Shown: positions 44,751 through 53,379 of the stretch, in pieces
Layout: each line of letters begins with the position of its first letter
How positions within the stretch are numbered: the first letter of the stretch is position 1
Assembly (NCBI GenBank): GCA_019240475.1
Contig: JAFAYI010000024.1
Location: forward strand, 372,001 to 436,000
Length of the DNA: 64,000 nt
Direction of reading: 5' to 3'
Origin: Acidobacteriaceae bacterium
Lineage (GTDB): Bacteria; Acidobacteriota; Terriglobia; Bryobacterales; Bryobacteraceae
Program-made: the position numbers and the translations under genes
The notes under the pieces: generated by a model
Databases searched by the model: none
Told to the model about the DNA's origin: nothing
The model's input: only the letters and a program-made list of their open reading frames with translations

Positions 44751-45851
44751 TCAACCCTTGCCGCGGAAGAGGAACACAATTTCGATGATTAAGATGATGA
44801 CCACCATCAGTTCCAGAAAGAACGCGCGCTGCTGGTGGAATTCATTGACCATGGATTCGTAGAGATCGCGGGCGGTGGTGAGTTTTTCGGCGACGAGGCT
44901 GCGGTAATCGTTGACGCCGATGCGGGCGGCGGCGAGGCGATAGACGCGGGCATAGAACATGTCGCTCAAGAACTTGATGGCGTTCTCGGTGCGCTCGGAG
45001 AGTTCGCGGTAATCGAGCCGAATGGTGTTCAGTTCGGCGGCTTCGCGGGCGAGGCGCCAGGCGCTGAAGAAGCCTCGCTTGACGTCGATCTGCCGGTAAA
45101 CGTTAGCCAGCACTTTGGTGAGGACCTCGTCGTAGTAGCGGAATTCGAGCAACTGGGTATTGGCGTATTCAAGGAGATCGAGCGTGGGGATGGCGGCGGC
45201 GGGAGTGTCATAGACGAAGGCGGCGACCCAGCCGACGACGAGAAGGTCGGCGGGGTAATAAGATATGCGCGACTGCAAGACTTCGTCGCGCTCGGCGTCG
45301 GAAAGCGGGGATTCTTCGCCACGAACGATTTGAGCGATCTGGGCGCCGCAATGGCGGATGAGTTCGTCGGCTGGGATGGGCGCGCCATCGCCGATGGGAT
45401 CCACCTGGATCACGTAGTAATCTTCGGAGATCCAGTTCGGATACGGTTTGATCAGAATGTCCTGGAGCTGCCCGAGCCGGCTGGCGAGCAGAGCGCGGGC
45501 CTGCTGTTCGAGCTCGGGCGAGATGATCCAGCGGTTCGCGAGATGAATGAGGCGCTGCCAATCGCCCTGAAAGGGGGCGATCAGCTCGACGCTGGCGACT
45601 CCGTATTGGAAATATCGGACACGCGTTTGGAGCGCGTCGCGCGCGCTGGTGAAGCAGGGCGGCAGATTTTCGACGACGGGAGTTCGTTCGAAGCGAACGT
45701 ATTCGGGCGCGGGGCCGCGGAAAGCGGGTTCGCGGCGGCGCGGGCTGGTGCCGACCAGGTCGTGGAGCCGCGTGAGATCGATCTCTTCGGCGATGTCGAA
45801 TAACAGGACGGCGCGCAGAGTGCCGTGCAAGCGCGCTTCGCGGCCGGTCAT
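44751..45851 (-). CDS. RMD1/DUF155 family protein
   Basis: A 366-residue protein that resembles the RMD1/SIF2 (DUF155) family: an N-terminal beta-rich half, a helical core (LLEYANTQLLEFRYYDEVLTKVLANVYRQIDVKRGFFSAW). It ends in a coiled segment leading to a C-terminal membrane helix (FFLELMVVIILIIEIVFLF). In yeast, related proteins act in mitochondria; the bacterial role is unknown. It is probably anchored to the inner membrane by its tail. Confidence 0.72.
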   Translation of the reverse strand: MTGREARLHGTLRAVLLFDIAEEIDLTRLHDLVGTSPRRREPAFRGPAPEYVRFERTPVVENLPPCFTSARDALQTRVRYFQYGVASVELIAPFQGDWQRLIHLANRWIISPELEQQARALLASRLGQLQDILIKPYPNWISEDYYVIQVDPIGDGAPIPADELIRHCGAQIAQIVRGEESPLSDAERDEVLQSRISYYPADLLVVGWVAAFVYDTPAAAIPTLDLLEYANTQLLEFRYYDEVLTKVLANVYRQIDVKRGFFSAWRLAREAAELNTIRLDYRELSERTENAIKFLSDMFYARVYRLAAARIGVNDYRSLVAEKLTTARDLYESMVNEFHQQRAFFLELMVVIILIIEIVFLFRGKG

Positions 45852-45892
45852 GCAACAAGTCTAGGAGATTGGCGGGGCCGCGCTTCGGTGCG

Positions 45893-46561
45893 TCAGCGCA
45901 GAAAGGAGAAGCCGGCATAGAAGACGTTGTTGTCAACGCCTGGGTTGGTCGCCGTTGTGTTGGCGTTTGAGATATGAAGGAACTTATAGCCGAACGAGAT
46001 GGCGTTCCTCTGAGTGACAGTCCACTGAAGGCCTCCGCCGAAATCGAATATAAAGTTCAGCGCGGTCGCGTCGATGGTATCGATAGGGATGGGCTCGGTG
46101 GACGCGATGATGCCGCCGCGGGTTTCTAAGAACGGATGAACGGCGCGCCGGCGTGCGAAATCGAAGGTAAATCCGACTGGAAGGATTGCGAAGCCGTATA
46201 CGGCGTGGCTCGGAGTCTGGCGAAATGCATAGAAGCCGTCTTGCAATGTGTATAAGTACTGAGCGGGCTGGAATAATATGGCGGCCGGCAGGATACCAGG
46301 CGTGAAGCTAATCGAGTTATTGCGCCATGCCCAGCAACGATAACTATATTCGAAGCCGGCGATCACAAAGCGCCGGTCTTCCGTTGTGCCGATTAGTGTC
46401 GCGGATGAGGGCGAGTAACCTGCGAGGAACTCGAATTGTTGCTTTGTATCATCCGGAACCGGGTCGTGCGTGCAGAAAGAGGCGGCATAGCCGCGGGAAA
46501 CGAAAACAATCGCTGCCAGGAAGAGGCATGTTATGGGAGCCGCAGATTGGCTTGAGGGCAT
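45893..46561 (-). CDS. PagL-like lipid A 3-O-deacylase / outer-membrane barrel
   Basis: A 222-residue protein with a signal peptide and alternating hydrophobic strands of a small outer-membrane barrel. The C-terminal GYKFLHISNANTTATNPGVDNNVFYAGFSFLR matches PagL's (H-x-S-N-A ... NPG) active-site region, giving the His and Ser of the catalytic triad. The third acidic residue is uncertain: an Asp follows NPGV where related enzymes use Glu nearby. PagL removes a 3-hydroxyacyl chain from lipid A. AT-richer than neighbours. Confidence 0.72.
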   Translation of the reverse strand: MPSSQSAAPITCLFLAAIVFVSRGYAASFCTHDPVPDDTKQQFEFLAGYSPSSATLIGTTEDRRFVIAGFEYSYRCWAWRNNSISFTPGILPAAILFQPAQYLYTLQDGFYAFRQTPSHAVYGFAILPVGFTFDFARRRAVHPFLETRGGIIASTEPIPIDTIDATALNFIFDFGGGLQWTVTQRNAISFGYKFLHISNANTTATNPGVDNNVFYAGFSFLR

Positions 46562-46617
46562 AGGCTATTTTCATACGCTATCAAGTTACAAATGAATTCA
46601 AGGCGGGCGCTTACGTG

Positions 46618-47271
46618 CTATTTGGCAGATTCACTACACGGAGGCTGTTTGCAACCGCCGGGAGTAAAGACATGCATGATTCCAGTTCCGACCGACTCGT
46701 AATCGCCGTTTGAATCTTCGTTTAGAATAACGGCAAGATAAGGCGTATTTCCCGATGCCGAAAGACTCGGCGGCTTGAATGTCAGCTGCGTCGAAGAGAT
46801 TGTCGAGGCGGGCACCTGGCTAATAAAGTTGCCGTTCTGATCATAAAATTGCACGACCTGGACTCGCCGTGACCGGTTCAGGATTTAGCGCCGGTCACAC
46901 TCCGGATGAGCGCCCCCGGGTCCCCAAGCGAAGCTCCAGTAGGCGGGCGTCCGCTTATCGGCGTTGAAATACTCGGCGTTCGCGCCAGTATATGCATTTA
47001 TCGAACTTGTATCAATTCCGGCAGCATAATACTTGTTATACTGAGCGTCCTTGACATATTGCATGAGTATCTGAGCGCCCGGCATAGGTATCGGGTCCAT
47101 TTCAAAGGTGTCTTGAAACAGAGTCTCGATGACCATGCCTCCGCCCGCGATAGTTGGCGTGGGCGCCGGCTTCCCGCAGGCCGAGAAAAGGACTGCGAGA
47201 GCGGCTACTCCCCAGCAGCCGGCTACGTGCATGGTGCTGCGAAGCCGGAGTTCTCTTTTGTGTGATGGCAT
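46618..47271 (-). pseudogene. Lipoprotein gene broken by frameshifts
   Basis: The 5' part encodes a lipoprotein signal (VAALAVLFSACGKP) and about 100 residues ending AWGPGGAHPECDRR and a TAA. The 3' part (to 46618) reads VQFYDQNGNFISQVPAST onward, resembling an extracellular beta-sandwich. Between 46930 and 46840 sensible pieces lie in different frames (GALIRSVTGAKS, then EPVTASPG, then VQFYDQNG), so at least two indels separate the halves. The ATG at 47271 (with AAGG upstream) is taken as start; a TTG at 47286 overlaps the previous stop. Confidence 0.55.
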
Positions 47272-47282
47272 ATATTTGGCCT

Positions 47283-48059
47283 TCAACGGATGCCTATGCG
47301 GTTCAATGTTTCCGTCAATATCTCCAGTCCTTGGATATCGCTAAGGGAATCGAAGGCGGCGTAAAGGCGATCGTCCATTTCTTTCATGCGGGGTGAATTA
47401 GAGGTGCACAATAGGCGCCTCCTCGTGCCTGCGCTTGGACTGGAGGGCAAGGGCTTGCGAACCGCCCACTCGGCCGGACTAAGCTGATAACGAGGAGCGA
47501 CAAGCTTGGCGTCTATCATCGTCAACGCCAGGTGGTAAGCCTGAAGCGGCGACATTGTCTCAGAAACCGGCTCGGGGTCGCCGTTTACGGATTGCCTGGT
47601 GAGCCGTAGGCCCATAAACCTTGGATTCCGGAGCAGCATATGCATTCTAAGCGTGTGAAGCTGGTCCTGCGAGGTCTGCGCGTATTCCGGCAGGTTCAGC
47701 CTCACAGCCAGATGATTGAACGCGGCGACCAGATCCTGCTCCCGTACTCCGGCGTGCCCGCGGTTCCAATATGCTTCCTCCGCGACACTGAATCTCTGCT
47801 TCAGGAGTTCCATGACGAAATCGGGAACTTGCCGGGTAGAGAAAGCGTGAGGCACCGCGAACACGGCGTCAGCCATGGCGGAAACCGGCATGGGCTCGAG
47901 CCGATCCGGGGATACAGTGGCGGCGGCGTCTAGACGCTGATAAGCCGGGGGAGACTGGGCGGCTGACATGGTACAAATTGCGGCGATTAACCCTGCGCTT
48001 AGTGTCCCAACAATTCTAAGACACGACGCTATTTGCCTGACGAGACCTCGATTAAACAC
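47283..48059 (-). CDS. Exported hypothetical protein
   Basis: A 258-residue protein with a signal peptide (LSAGLIAAICTMSAAQS) and a mostly helical body (DFVMELLKQRFSVAEEAYWNRG and LVAAFNHLAVRLNLPEYAQ). No family is recognised. The start is a GTG at 48059 with AAGGGTG upstream; a plausible promoter lies at 48122-48150. Its stop overlaps a possible start of the broken lipoprotein gene, so the two formed an operon. Confidence 0.7.
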   Translation of the reverse strand: MFNRGLVRQIASCLRIVGTLSAGLIAAICTMSAAQSPPAYQRLDAAATVSPDRLEPMPVSAMADAVFAVPHAFSTRQVPDFVMELLKQRFSVAEEAYWNRGHAGVREQDLVAAFNHLAVRLNLPEYAQTSQDQLHTLRMHMLLRNPRFMGLRLTRQSVNGDPEPVSETMSPLQAYHLALTMIDAKLVAPRYQLSPAEWAVRKPLPSSPSAGTRRRLLCTSNSPRMKEMDDRLYAAFDSLSDIQGLEILTETLNRIGIR

Positions 48060-48121
48060 GTAAACACCCTTATCCTTGTTGCAATATTCAGCGATGTTCT
48101 TGCTGATTAAAACACTCTAGA

Positions 48122-48150
48122 ATATTAGCCGTTAGATTATTTGAGTGCAA
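48122..48150 (-). promoter_or_regulatory. Possible sigma-70 promoter for the exported hypothetical gene
   Basis: On the minus strand TTGCAC (48150-48145) and TAATAT (48127-48122) are separated by 17 bp, with A/T-rich surroundings. The start site would be about 55 bases before the GTG at 48059. Matches to consensus are partial. Confidence 0.4.
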
Positions 48151-48179
48151 GAGAAAATCACACTTATCAGGGGCGGCGT

Positions 48180-50150
48180 CTACTTCACCGGCACAAAGCG
48201 CACGGCGTAACCGCCGCCGGGAGCGAGATTGGCTTGTAAGTGCATGGCGCGATCGACAACTTTCTTTTGAATGCTGACGTTCTTGGGGTACTGCGCGGCA
48301 TCGTCGGCGTCGGCGTAGATTTCGGCGGTGTATTTGCCGTCGCCAAGAAAAGTAAGTGGGATGTCGAGCTGACGGGGCGTCCAGTTAGTCATCACGCCGA
48401 GGAACCATTCGGGGCCGCTGCGGCGGACCATGACGATATCTTCGCCGGGAGAGCCGCTGAGGACGCGGGTTTCGTCCCAGGTGGCGGGCGAGTGTTGAAT
48501 GAATTGGAAGGCGGGTTGATCTTCATAAGACTTGGGCGAATCGGAGACCATTTGAAAAGGCGCCTGGTAGACCACATACATGGCAAGCTGCTGCGCGCGG
48601 GTACCCATGACCATGGGCCGGCGGGAACGTGCGACGAAGTTGTTTTCAGTGACGTTGTCGAAGCCTCCGGGCGTGTAATCCATCGGCCCTGCCAGCATGC
48701 GAGTGAAGGGAATGGTCAAGCGGTGATCGGGATTGTCGCGCATGCCGGCCTTCGACTGCTCCATGCCCAGGACGGCTTCGTAGCCGAGCACGTTAGGATA
48801 AGTGCGCTCCAGGCCGGTGGGCTTGGTGGCGCCATGAAAATCGAGCATGAGATGATGTTCGGCGGCCAGTTGCGCAGCTCGGTAGTAGAAATCGATACCG
48901 CGCTGGTCGTCGCGCTCGACGAAATCGATCTTAAGGCCCGCGACGCCCCACTTTTCGTATAGCGGGAAGGCCTGGTTCATTTGCGCGTCGACATCCACGT
49001 AGGCCAGCCAGATCCAGACCTTGACGTTCTTGGAAGCTGCATAGCGAACCACTTCGGGAATGTCCACTTTGCCGTTCATCTTGGTTATGTCCCAGGGCGC
49101 GGACCAGCCGGCATCGATGAGCATATAGGGGAAGCCGGATTTGGCGGCGAAATCGACGTAGTACTTCATCGTTTCGGTCGTGTAGGCGGATTTGCCGTCG
49201 GACCCGATGCTGCCGCTCCACCAGTCCCAGGAGGTGAGGCCGGCGTGAATCCAGGAGGTGTCCTTGATGGCGGAGTCGGGGTTGAGGCTAGTGATGACAT
49301 TCGATTCGATGAGGCGGCCGGGTTGGTCGCCCACGAGCAGGACGCGCCAGGCGGAGTGGTGGGGCAGGGCGCCGGTGACGACGACTTCGGGATCGTCGCC
49401 GGGGGCGAGTTGCGATTCAAAGCGGTGGCCGCCCCAGTCGGCGGATGGGTTTACGAGATACATGGAGCTGTAGTCGCGGAGGTCCGCTTCGGTGATGGCG
49501 AGCCACGCGACGCCGGGAACGTTCATGAGGAGCGGTAGGCCGATGAGGACGCGGTTAGAGAGGCCGTTCTTGTTGGCGAAGGCGCTGGCGTTGAGCTTGA
49601 TGTACTCGCTCTCATACATAGTGCGGTAGTTGGGCAGAACGAGCGCGTAGGTGGTCGCGTCATTGACGATGCGGAACTCGGTGGTTTCTTTCTTGAGGCG
49701 GAATTCGCGCAAAGGGCGCTGCTCGGGGACGATGTAGCGGAAGGCGATGGCGTCGTCATAGGCGCGGGCTTCGATGGAGAGATTGCGGCGGTTTTCCCCG
49801 TTCTCTTCGAGATCCATGCGCAGGGCGTTGTACCGATCGCGCACAAGGGAGGCTTTGCCGGTGACGAGGCGATAGGTTTCGTCGTGGTTCGAAGGACTTT
49901 GCGCGGCGATGCGGACTTCGGCGCCGAGCGGTTTTTCGCTTTCGAGATCGAGGCGCAGGGCGGAGGCTTCTATCAGAGGCTTGCCGTGGAAGGCGACGGA
50001 GTAGACTAGCTGGCCCGACTCGGACGGCTGGCTGTTTTGGGTGGTTTGAAAAGTGATAGCAAGCGCGCCGTCGGGCGACTTGAGTGTGGCCGTCGTTTGT
50101 GCTCCGGCGAAGACTGGAAGGAAAAGGCAGAACGCCGCGCATTTGAGCAT
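48180..50150 (-). CDS. GH97 family glycoside hydrolase (alpha-galactosidase/alpha-glucosidase)
   Basis: A 656-residue secreted enzyme. It has a signal peptide (KCAAFCLFLPVFAGAQ), an N-terminal beta-sandwich typical of GH97 (SPDGALAITFQ, FRYIVPEQ), a TIM barrel (TSWDWWSGSIGSDGK, YMLIDAGWSAPWD, AGLKIDFVERDD, LDFHGATKPTGLERTYPN, GYEAVLGME) and a C-terminal beta domain. Asp409 in KIDF is where the retaining members of GH97 carry their nucleophile, and Glu458 in GYEAV fits the conserved barrel acid. This favours a retaining alpha-galactosidase-like activity over the inverting SusB type. Divergent from the GH109-like gene. Confidence 0.9.
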   Translation of the reverse strand: MLKCAAFCLFLPVFAGAQTTATLKSPDGALAITFQTTQNSQPSESGQLVYSVAFHGKPLIEASALRLDLESEKPLGAEVRIAAQSPSNHDETYRLVTGKASLVRDRYNALRMDLEENGENRRNLSIEARAYDDAIAFRYIVPEQRPLREFRLKKETTEFRIVNDATTYALVLPNYRTMYESEYIKLNASAFANKNGLSNRVLIGLPLLMNVPGVAWLAITEADLRDYSSMYLVNPSADWGGHRFESQLAPGDDPEVVVTGALPHHSAWRVLLVGDQPGRLIESNVITSLNPDSAIKDTSWIHAGLTSWDWWSGSIGSDGKSAYTTETMKYYVDFAAKSGFPYMLIDAGWSAPWDITKMNGKVDIPEVVRYAASKNVKVWIWLAYVDVDAQMNQAFPLYEKWGVAGLKIDFVERDDQRGIDFYYRAAQLAAEHHLMLDFHGATKPTGLERTYPNVLGYEAVLGMEQSKAGMRDNPDHRLTIPFTRMLAGPMDYTPGGFDNVTENNFVARSRRPMVMGTRAQQLAMYVVYQAPFQMVSDSPKSYEDQPAFQFIQHSPATWDETRVLSGSPGEDIVMVRRSGPEWFLGVMTNWTPRQLDIPLTFLGDGKYTAEIYADADDAAQYPKNVSIQKKVVDRAMHLQANLAPGGGYAVRFVPVK

Positions 50151-50233
50151 TTGCTGAAACTATACCTGAGCCGCCCACAACGGGCGCCAAACACCCTGTG
50201 CACTCCTACGCTGAGTTTGAGAAGATCAGCACA

Positions 50234-51559
50234 ATGGCTGGATCAAATAGCACTCGACGAGAATTCTTGCAGACTTCGGCGGCAGTGGCAGCCGCTTCGC
50301 AAGTAAAGGCCGCCACGCCGGCGACAACGATGATGAACGTGCCGTTCGAGGGCAAGGACCCAAGGTTGGGCCTCATCGGGACGGGCGGGCGCGGGACCAA
50401 TCTGCTGGAGAATTTTTTGGCGGCGGATGCGAAGGTGAACGCGCTATGCGACATCGTCGCCGATAAGGCGCAAAAGGCGCAGGCAATGGTTGAGAAGGCG
50501 GGACAGAAGGCGCCGACGCTTTATACGCAGGGGGACCACGCGTTCGAGCAGATGGTGGCGCGCGACGACCTGGACGTGGTGGTGATCGCGACGCCGTGGC
50601 AGTGGCATGTGCCGATGGCGGTGGCGGCGATGAAGCAGGGCAAGCACGCGATCACAGAGGTGCCGGCGGCGACGACGATCGAAGATTGCTGGAAGATGGT
50701 GGACACGTCGGAGGCCACGCGGCGGCACTGCATCATGATCGAGAACTGCTGCTATGGCGAGAACGAAACGCTGATCTTGAACATGGCGCGCGCAGGACTC
50801 TTTGGAGATTTGCTGCACGGCGAAGCGGCGTACCTGCACGATTTGCGCGATGAACTTTTTTCGAATGAGGGCGAGGGATTGTGGCGGCGCTGGTTCCACA
50901 CGCAACTGAACGCGAACCTGTATCCGACGCATGGGCTGGGGCCGGTGGCGAATTACATGGGCATCAATCGCGGAGACCGTTTCGATTACCTGGTTTCGAT
51001 GAGCACGCCGGCGAAGGGGTTGGCGGCGTATCGCGAGGAGCACGTGGCGCGGGACGATCCGAAGTGGAAGGAGCGCTATATCTGCGGGGATTTGAACACG
51101 TCTCTTATTAAGACGACCAATGGACTGACGGTCAATTTGCAGCACGATGTTTCGAACCCGCATCCGTATTCGCGGCTCAATTCGATTGCGGGCACGAAAG
51201 GTATTTTCAAGGACTATCCACCGCGCATTTATTTCGATGGCCAGATGGGCGAACAAGACTACGGCGGCATCGAGCAATACAAGGAGAAGTACGAACATCC
51301 GCTGTGGAAGCGCCAAGGGGAGATTGCGCGGAAGCTGGGCGGGCACGGCGGGATGGATTTCATCATGGTGTATCGGCTGCTGGAATGCGCGCGCAAGGGC
51401 CTGCCGCCGGATCTGGACGTTTACGATGCGGCGACGTGGTCGGCGCCGGGGCCGCTGAGCGAGATGAGCGTGGCGCAAGGCAGCGCGCCGGTGAAGTTTC
51501 CGGACTTTACGCGAGGGAAGTGGAAGGAGCGGAAGGGATCGCCGATTGCGAGCGTGTAG
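50234..51559 (+). CDS. Gfo/Idh/MocA oxidoreductase, GH109-like, Tat-exported
   Basis: A 441-residue protein with a Tat signal (STRREFLQTSAAVAAAS). A Rossmann dinucleotide fold follows (LGLIGTGGRGTNLLENF), with VVVIATPWQWHVPMAVAAMKQGKHAITEVP. The C-terminal GFO_IDH domain contains NLYPTHGLGPVANYMGI, seen in the NAD-dependent GH109 glycosidases such as alpha-N-acetylgalactosaminidase. It may thus be an NAD-dependent glycosidase in the periplasm, paired with the GH97 enzyme. The ATG at 50234 starts the Tat signal. The final codons (SPIASV) lie within a 22-bp repeat that recurs beyond the TA module. Confidence 0.85.
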   Translation: MAGSNSTRREFLQTSAAVAAASQVKAATPATTMMNVPFEGKDPRLGLIGTGGRGTNLLENFLAADAKVNALCDIVADKAQKAQAMVEKAGQKAPTLYTQGDHAFEQMVARDDLDVVVIATPWQWHVPMAVAAMKQGKHAITEVPAATTIEDCWKMVDTSEATRRHCIMIENCCYGENETLILNMARAGLFGDLLHGEAAYLHDLRDELFSNEGEGLWRRWFHTQLNANLYPTHGLGPVANYMGINRGDRFDYLVSMSTPAKGLAAYREEHVARDDPKWKERYICGDLNTSLIKTTNGLTVNLQHDVSNPHPYSRLNSIAGTKGIFKDYPPRIYFDGQMGEQDYGGIEQYKEKYEHPLWKRQGEIARKLGGHGGMDFIMVYRLLECARKGLPPDLDVYDAATWSAPGPLSEMSVAQGSAPVKFPDFTRGKWKERKGSPIASV

Positions 51560-51560
51560 G
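51539..51560. repeat. 22-bp direct repeat, left copy
   Basis: Begins TCGCCGATTGC and ends GCGTGTAGG. It covers the last six codons and stop of the GH109-like gene. Identical to 52379-52400; the flanking bases differ (A/T before, T/C after). Confidence 0.9.
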
Positions 51561-51577
51561 TAATATCATGCATCTAT

Positions 51578-51868
51578 CTACCGCGAGTGTTTATATACTT
51601 CACCTCGTGGCAGGATCGTATCGATTAGGATTTCATCATCGACTATTCGGAAGAGCACGCGAAGACTTCCGACCCGCACCTTGCGTTCCTGCCCTCGATT
51701 CATGAGGTGATCCGAAGCACCAATGGGGTCTTCGAACGCATCAAGGAGGGCATCGTTAATCCGCTGTCGGGTTACACGATCAAGCCGCTTCAAGTAACTT
51801 GCTGCTTGCTGACTGAGCTTAAACTTGGCGGAGCGGCCCGGCTCAGTAGAGCCGTTCCATGACTTCAT
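51578..51868 (-). CDS. RelE/ParE superfamily toxin
   Basis: A 96-residue toxin-like protein: KFKLSQQAASYLKRLDRVTRQRINDALLDAF then SDHLMNRGQERKVRVGSLRVLFRIVDDEILIDTILPRGEVYK. The (R)KVRVGxxRVLFRI strand pair and the C-terminal I-x-x-R-G-E-x-Y are the usual RelE core. Whether it cuts mRNA or poisons gyrase is not decidable here. It starts inside the end of the partner gene (26-bp overlap), so translation is coupled. Confidence 0.82.
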   Translation of the reverse strand: MKSWNGSTEPGRSAKFKLSQQAASYLKRLDRVTRQRINDALLDAFEDPIGASDHLMNRGQERKVRVGSLRVLFRIVDDEILIDTILPRGEVYKHSR

Positions 51869-52313
51869 AATCGCCGCGCTCGATCTGCTGCCGGCCCTCT
51901 TCTATCGACTGCAAGACCTCGGGATCGAGGGACAGCTCAAGCGCATCCATATAGTCCAAGAGATATTGGCGGCGTGCGTCAATCGTTCGAAACGCCCCGG
52001 CCGTGATGGAACGGTTCATCAATCCTTTCTGTTGCGCGGTCTGAAGCAGTCGATCGAGGGAAGACGACAGATCCCGGACATTTTCGGGATGAGACTTGAG
52101 GAAATCGAAAGGAATGGCGCCGTCGGGTGCTTCGGATAATGATTTCAATGCCGCGGTCAACGCCTTCAACTCTCGGCCACATTTCCACAGAGAATTGAGT
52201 AGTCCCCATATCCCCAACTGGCGTTTAACGGCTTCTTGAGCGCGCAGAAGCGCCGCCATGGTTTCGTGGAAGAGTATCTGCCACTCGTCCATCGTGAATG
52301 TGGCCGTGTTCAT
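51843..52313 (-). CDS. Putative antitoxin partner of the RelE-type toxin
   Basis: A 156-residue helical protein with no obvious DNA-binding motif. Its C-terminal SIEEGRQQIERGDYEVMERLY looks like the flexible acidic tail that wraps RelE toxins in RelB-like antitoxins. It is longer than usual antitoxins, and its N-terminal two thirds (FHETMAALLRAQEAVKRQLG, LKSLSEAPDGAIPFDFLK) are unrecognised. Upstream of and overlapping the toxin gene. Antitoxin role inferred from position and tail. Confidence 0.6.
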   Translation of the reverse strand: MNTATFTMDEWQILFHETMAALLRAQEAVKRQLGIWGLLNSLWKCGRELKALTAALKSLSEAPDGAIPFDFLKSHPENVRDLSSSLDRLLQTAQQKGLMNRSITAGAFRTIDARRQYLLDYMDALELSLDPEVLQSIEEGRQQIERGDYEVMERLY

Positions 52314-52378
52314 CGGACTCGTACGCTTCTCTCCAGGCGTTATTATCGCGGGCTGGACACTATTAGTTTACCCAACAT

Positions 52379-52400
52379 TCGCCGATTGCGAGCGTGTAGG
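52379..52400. repeat. 22-bp direct repeat, right copy
   Basis: Identical to 51539-51560. Here it is non-coding and lies ten bases before the stop codon of the convergent transglutaminase gene. Confidence 0.9.
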
Positions 52401-52410
52401 CGAGTTATTG

Positions 52411-53379
52411 TTACTGCTGCTGCTGTTGAGCCGCGAGGAGCTGCTCGGCTTCCTGATCCTTGAGCAGGAAGCGGGACCATTCTTCGTCGGAGGCGAATTC
52501 CTGGTCGGGAGGGAGGACGGCTTCGGACGGCGTGACGCGGACGCGCACCTGGAGGTCGGTTTGGGCGGCGCCTTTCATGGTGCCGGAGGTGGGGGCGACG
52601 TCAGCGTAGTCGCGGCCGATGGCGGTTCGGATGTGACGCTCGCCGACCAGTAAGTTATTGGTGGGATCGAAGCCGATCCAGCCTAAGCCCGGCAGCAGCG
52701 CTTCCACCCAGGCATGCGTCGCGCCTTCCGCGGAGCGGTCTTCATGCAGCAGGTCGTGATACAAGTAACCGCTCACGTACCGGCAGGGAATGCGCAGATT
52801 GCGCACGAGCGCAATCATGATGTGGGCGAAATCCTGGCAGACGCCCTGGCGGGAACGGAGCGCGTCTTCGATGGGAGAATCGACGGAGGTGCTTTCCTTG
52901 ACGTATTCGAGCGAGCGATAGATGTTGGAATTCAAGGAGCGCAGCAGCGCGAGCGGGTCCTGGCCGTCGCGCTGACCGGCGCCGAATTCGCGGGCGAAGT
53001 CTTCGAGTTCGGGCGAAGGGCGCGCGAAGTGACTGGGCATCAGCATGTCCCAGTAGTCGTCTTCCTCGACCATGGCGTCGAGATCGTCCCAGGCTTCGGG
53101 GCCAAGCGATTGCGGCAGATCCATGGGCGCGTCCACATCGACCAGCGCGTCGGCGATGATGGTGAGCTGGTGGTGCGGTTCGGGGATATCGAAGTGATGG
53201 ATCAGATTGCCCAAGTGATCGCCATAAGAGAAGATGCGGGCGCGCGGGCTGACGGAGAGCTGGAAGGTGAAGCAGCGCTGGGCGTATTCGCTGCGCGGGT
53301 GCATGCGGACTTCCATCATGCTTTGCCAAACAGGGCGGCTGTAGCGGTAACGGGTGAAGTGGCGGATGGCGTAGAACAT
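52411..53379 (-). CDS. Transglutaminase-like protein of the Anbu cluster
   Basis: A 322-residue protein with an N-terminal beta-sandwich (Bact_transglu_N type: YAIRHFTRYRYSRPVWQSMMEVRMHPR). The transglutaminase core has Cys in RQGVCQDFAHIMIALVR, His in ATHAWVEALLPGLGW and Asp in GFDPTNN. It has a C-terminal poly-Gln tail. The ATG overlaps the alpha-E gene's stop as TGATG. Probably a peptidase or amidase-type step acting on products of the neighbouring ATP-grasp enzyme (inferred from the conserved cluster). Confidence 0.88.
   Translation of the reverse strand: MFYAIRHFTRYRYSRPVWQSMMEVRMHPRSEYAQRCFTFQLSVSPRARIFSYGDHLGNLIHHFDIPEPHHQLTIIADALVDVDAPMDLPQSLGPEAWDDLDAMVEEDDYWDMLMPSHFARPSPELEDFAREFGAGQRDGQDPLALLRSLNSNIYRSLEYVKESTSVDSPIEDALRSRQGVCQDFAHIMIALVRNLRIPCRYVSGYLYHDLLHEDRSAEGATHAWVEALLPGLGWIGFDPTNNLLVGERHIRTAIGRDYADVAPTSGTMKGAAQTDLQVRVRVTPSEAVLPPDQEFASDEEWSRFLLKDQEAEQLLAAQQQQQ

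Larger units (their letters stand above)
51561..52400. mobile_element. 840-bp inserted unit carrying a RelE-type TA pair
   Basis: The segment between the two identical 22-bp repeats holds only a toxin gene and its partner. Removing one repeat plus the interior rebuilds a compact junction in which the GH109-like and transglutaminase genes converge with about ten bases between stops. The unit is AT-richer than both flanks. No transposase, integrase or clear terminal inverted repeats were found, so it must move by help in trans, or the repeat marks a site-specific attachment site. Confidence 0.6.
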
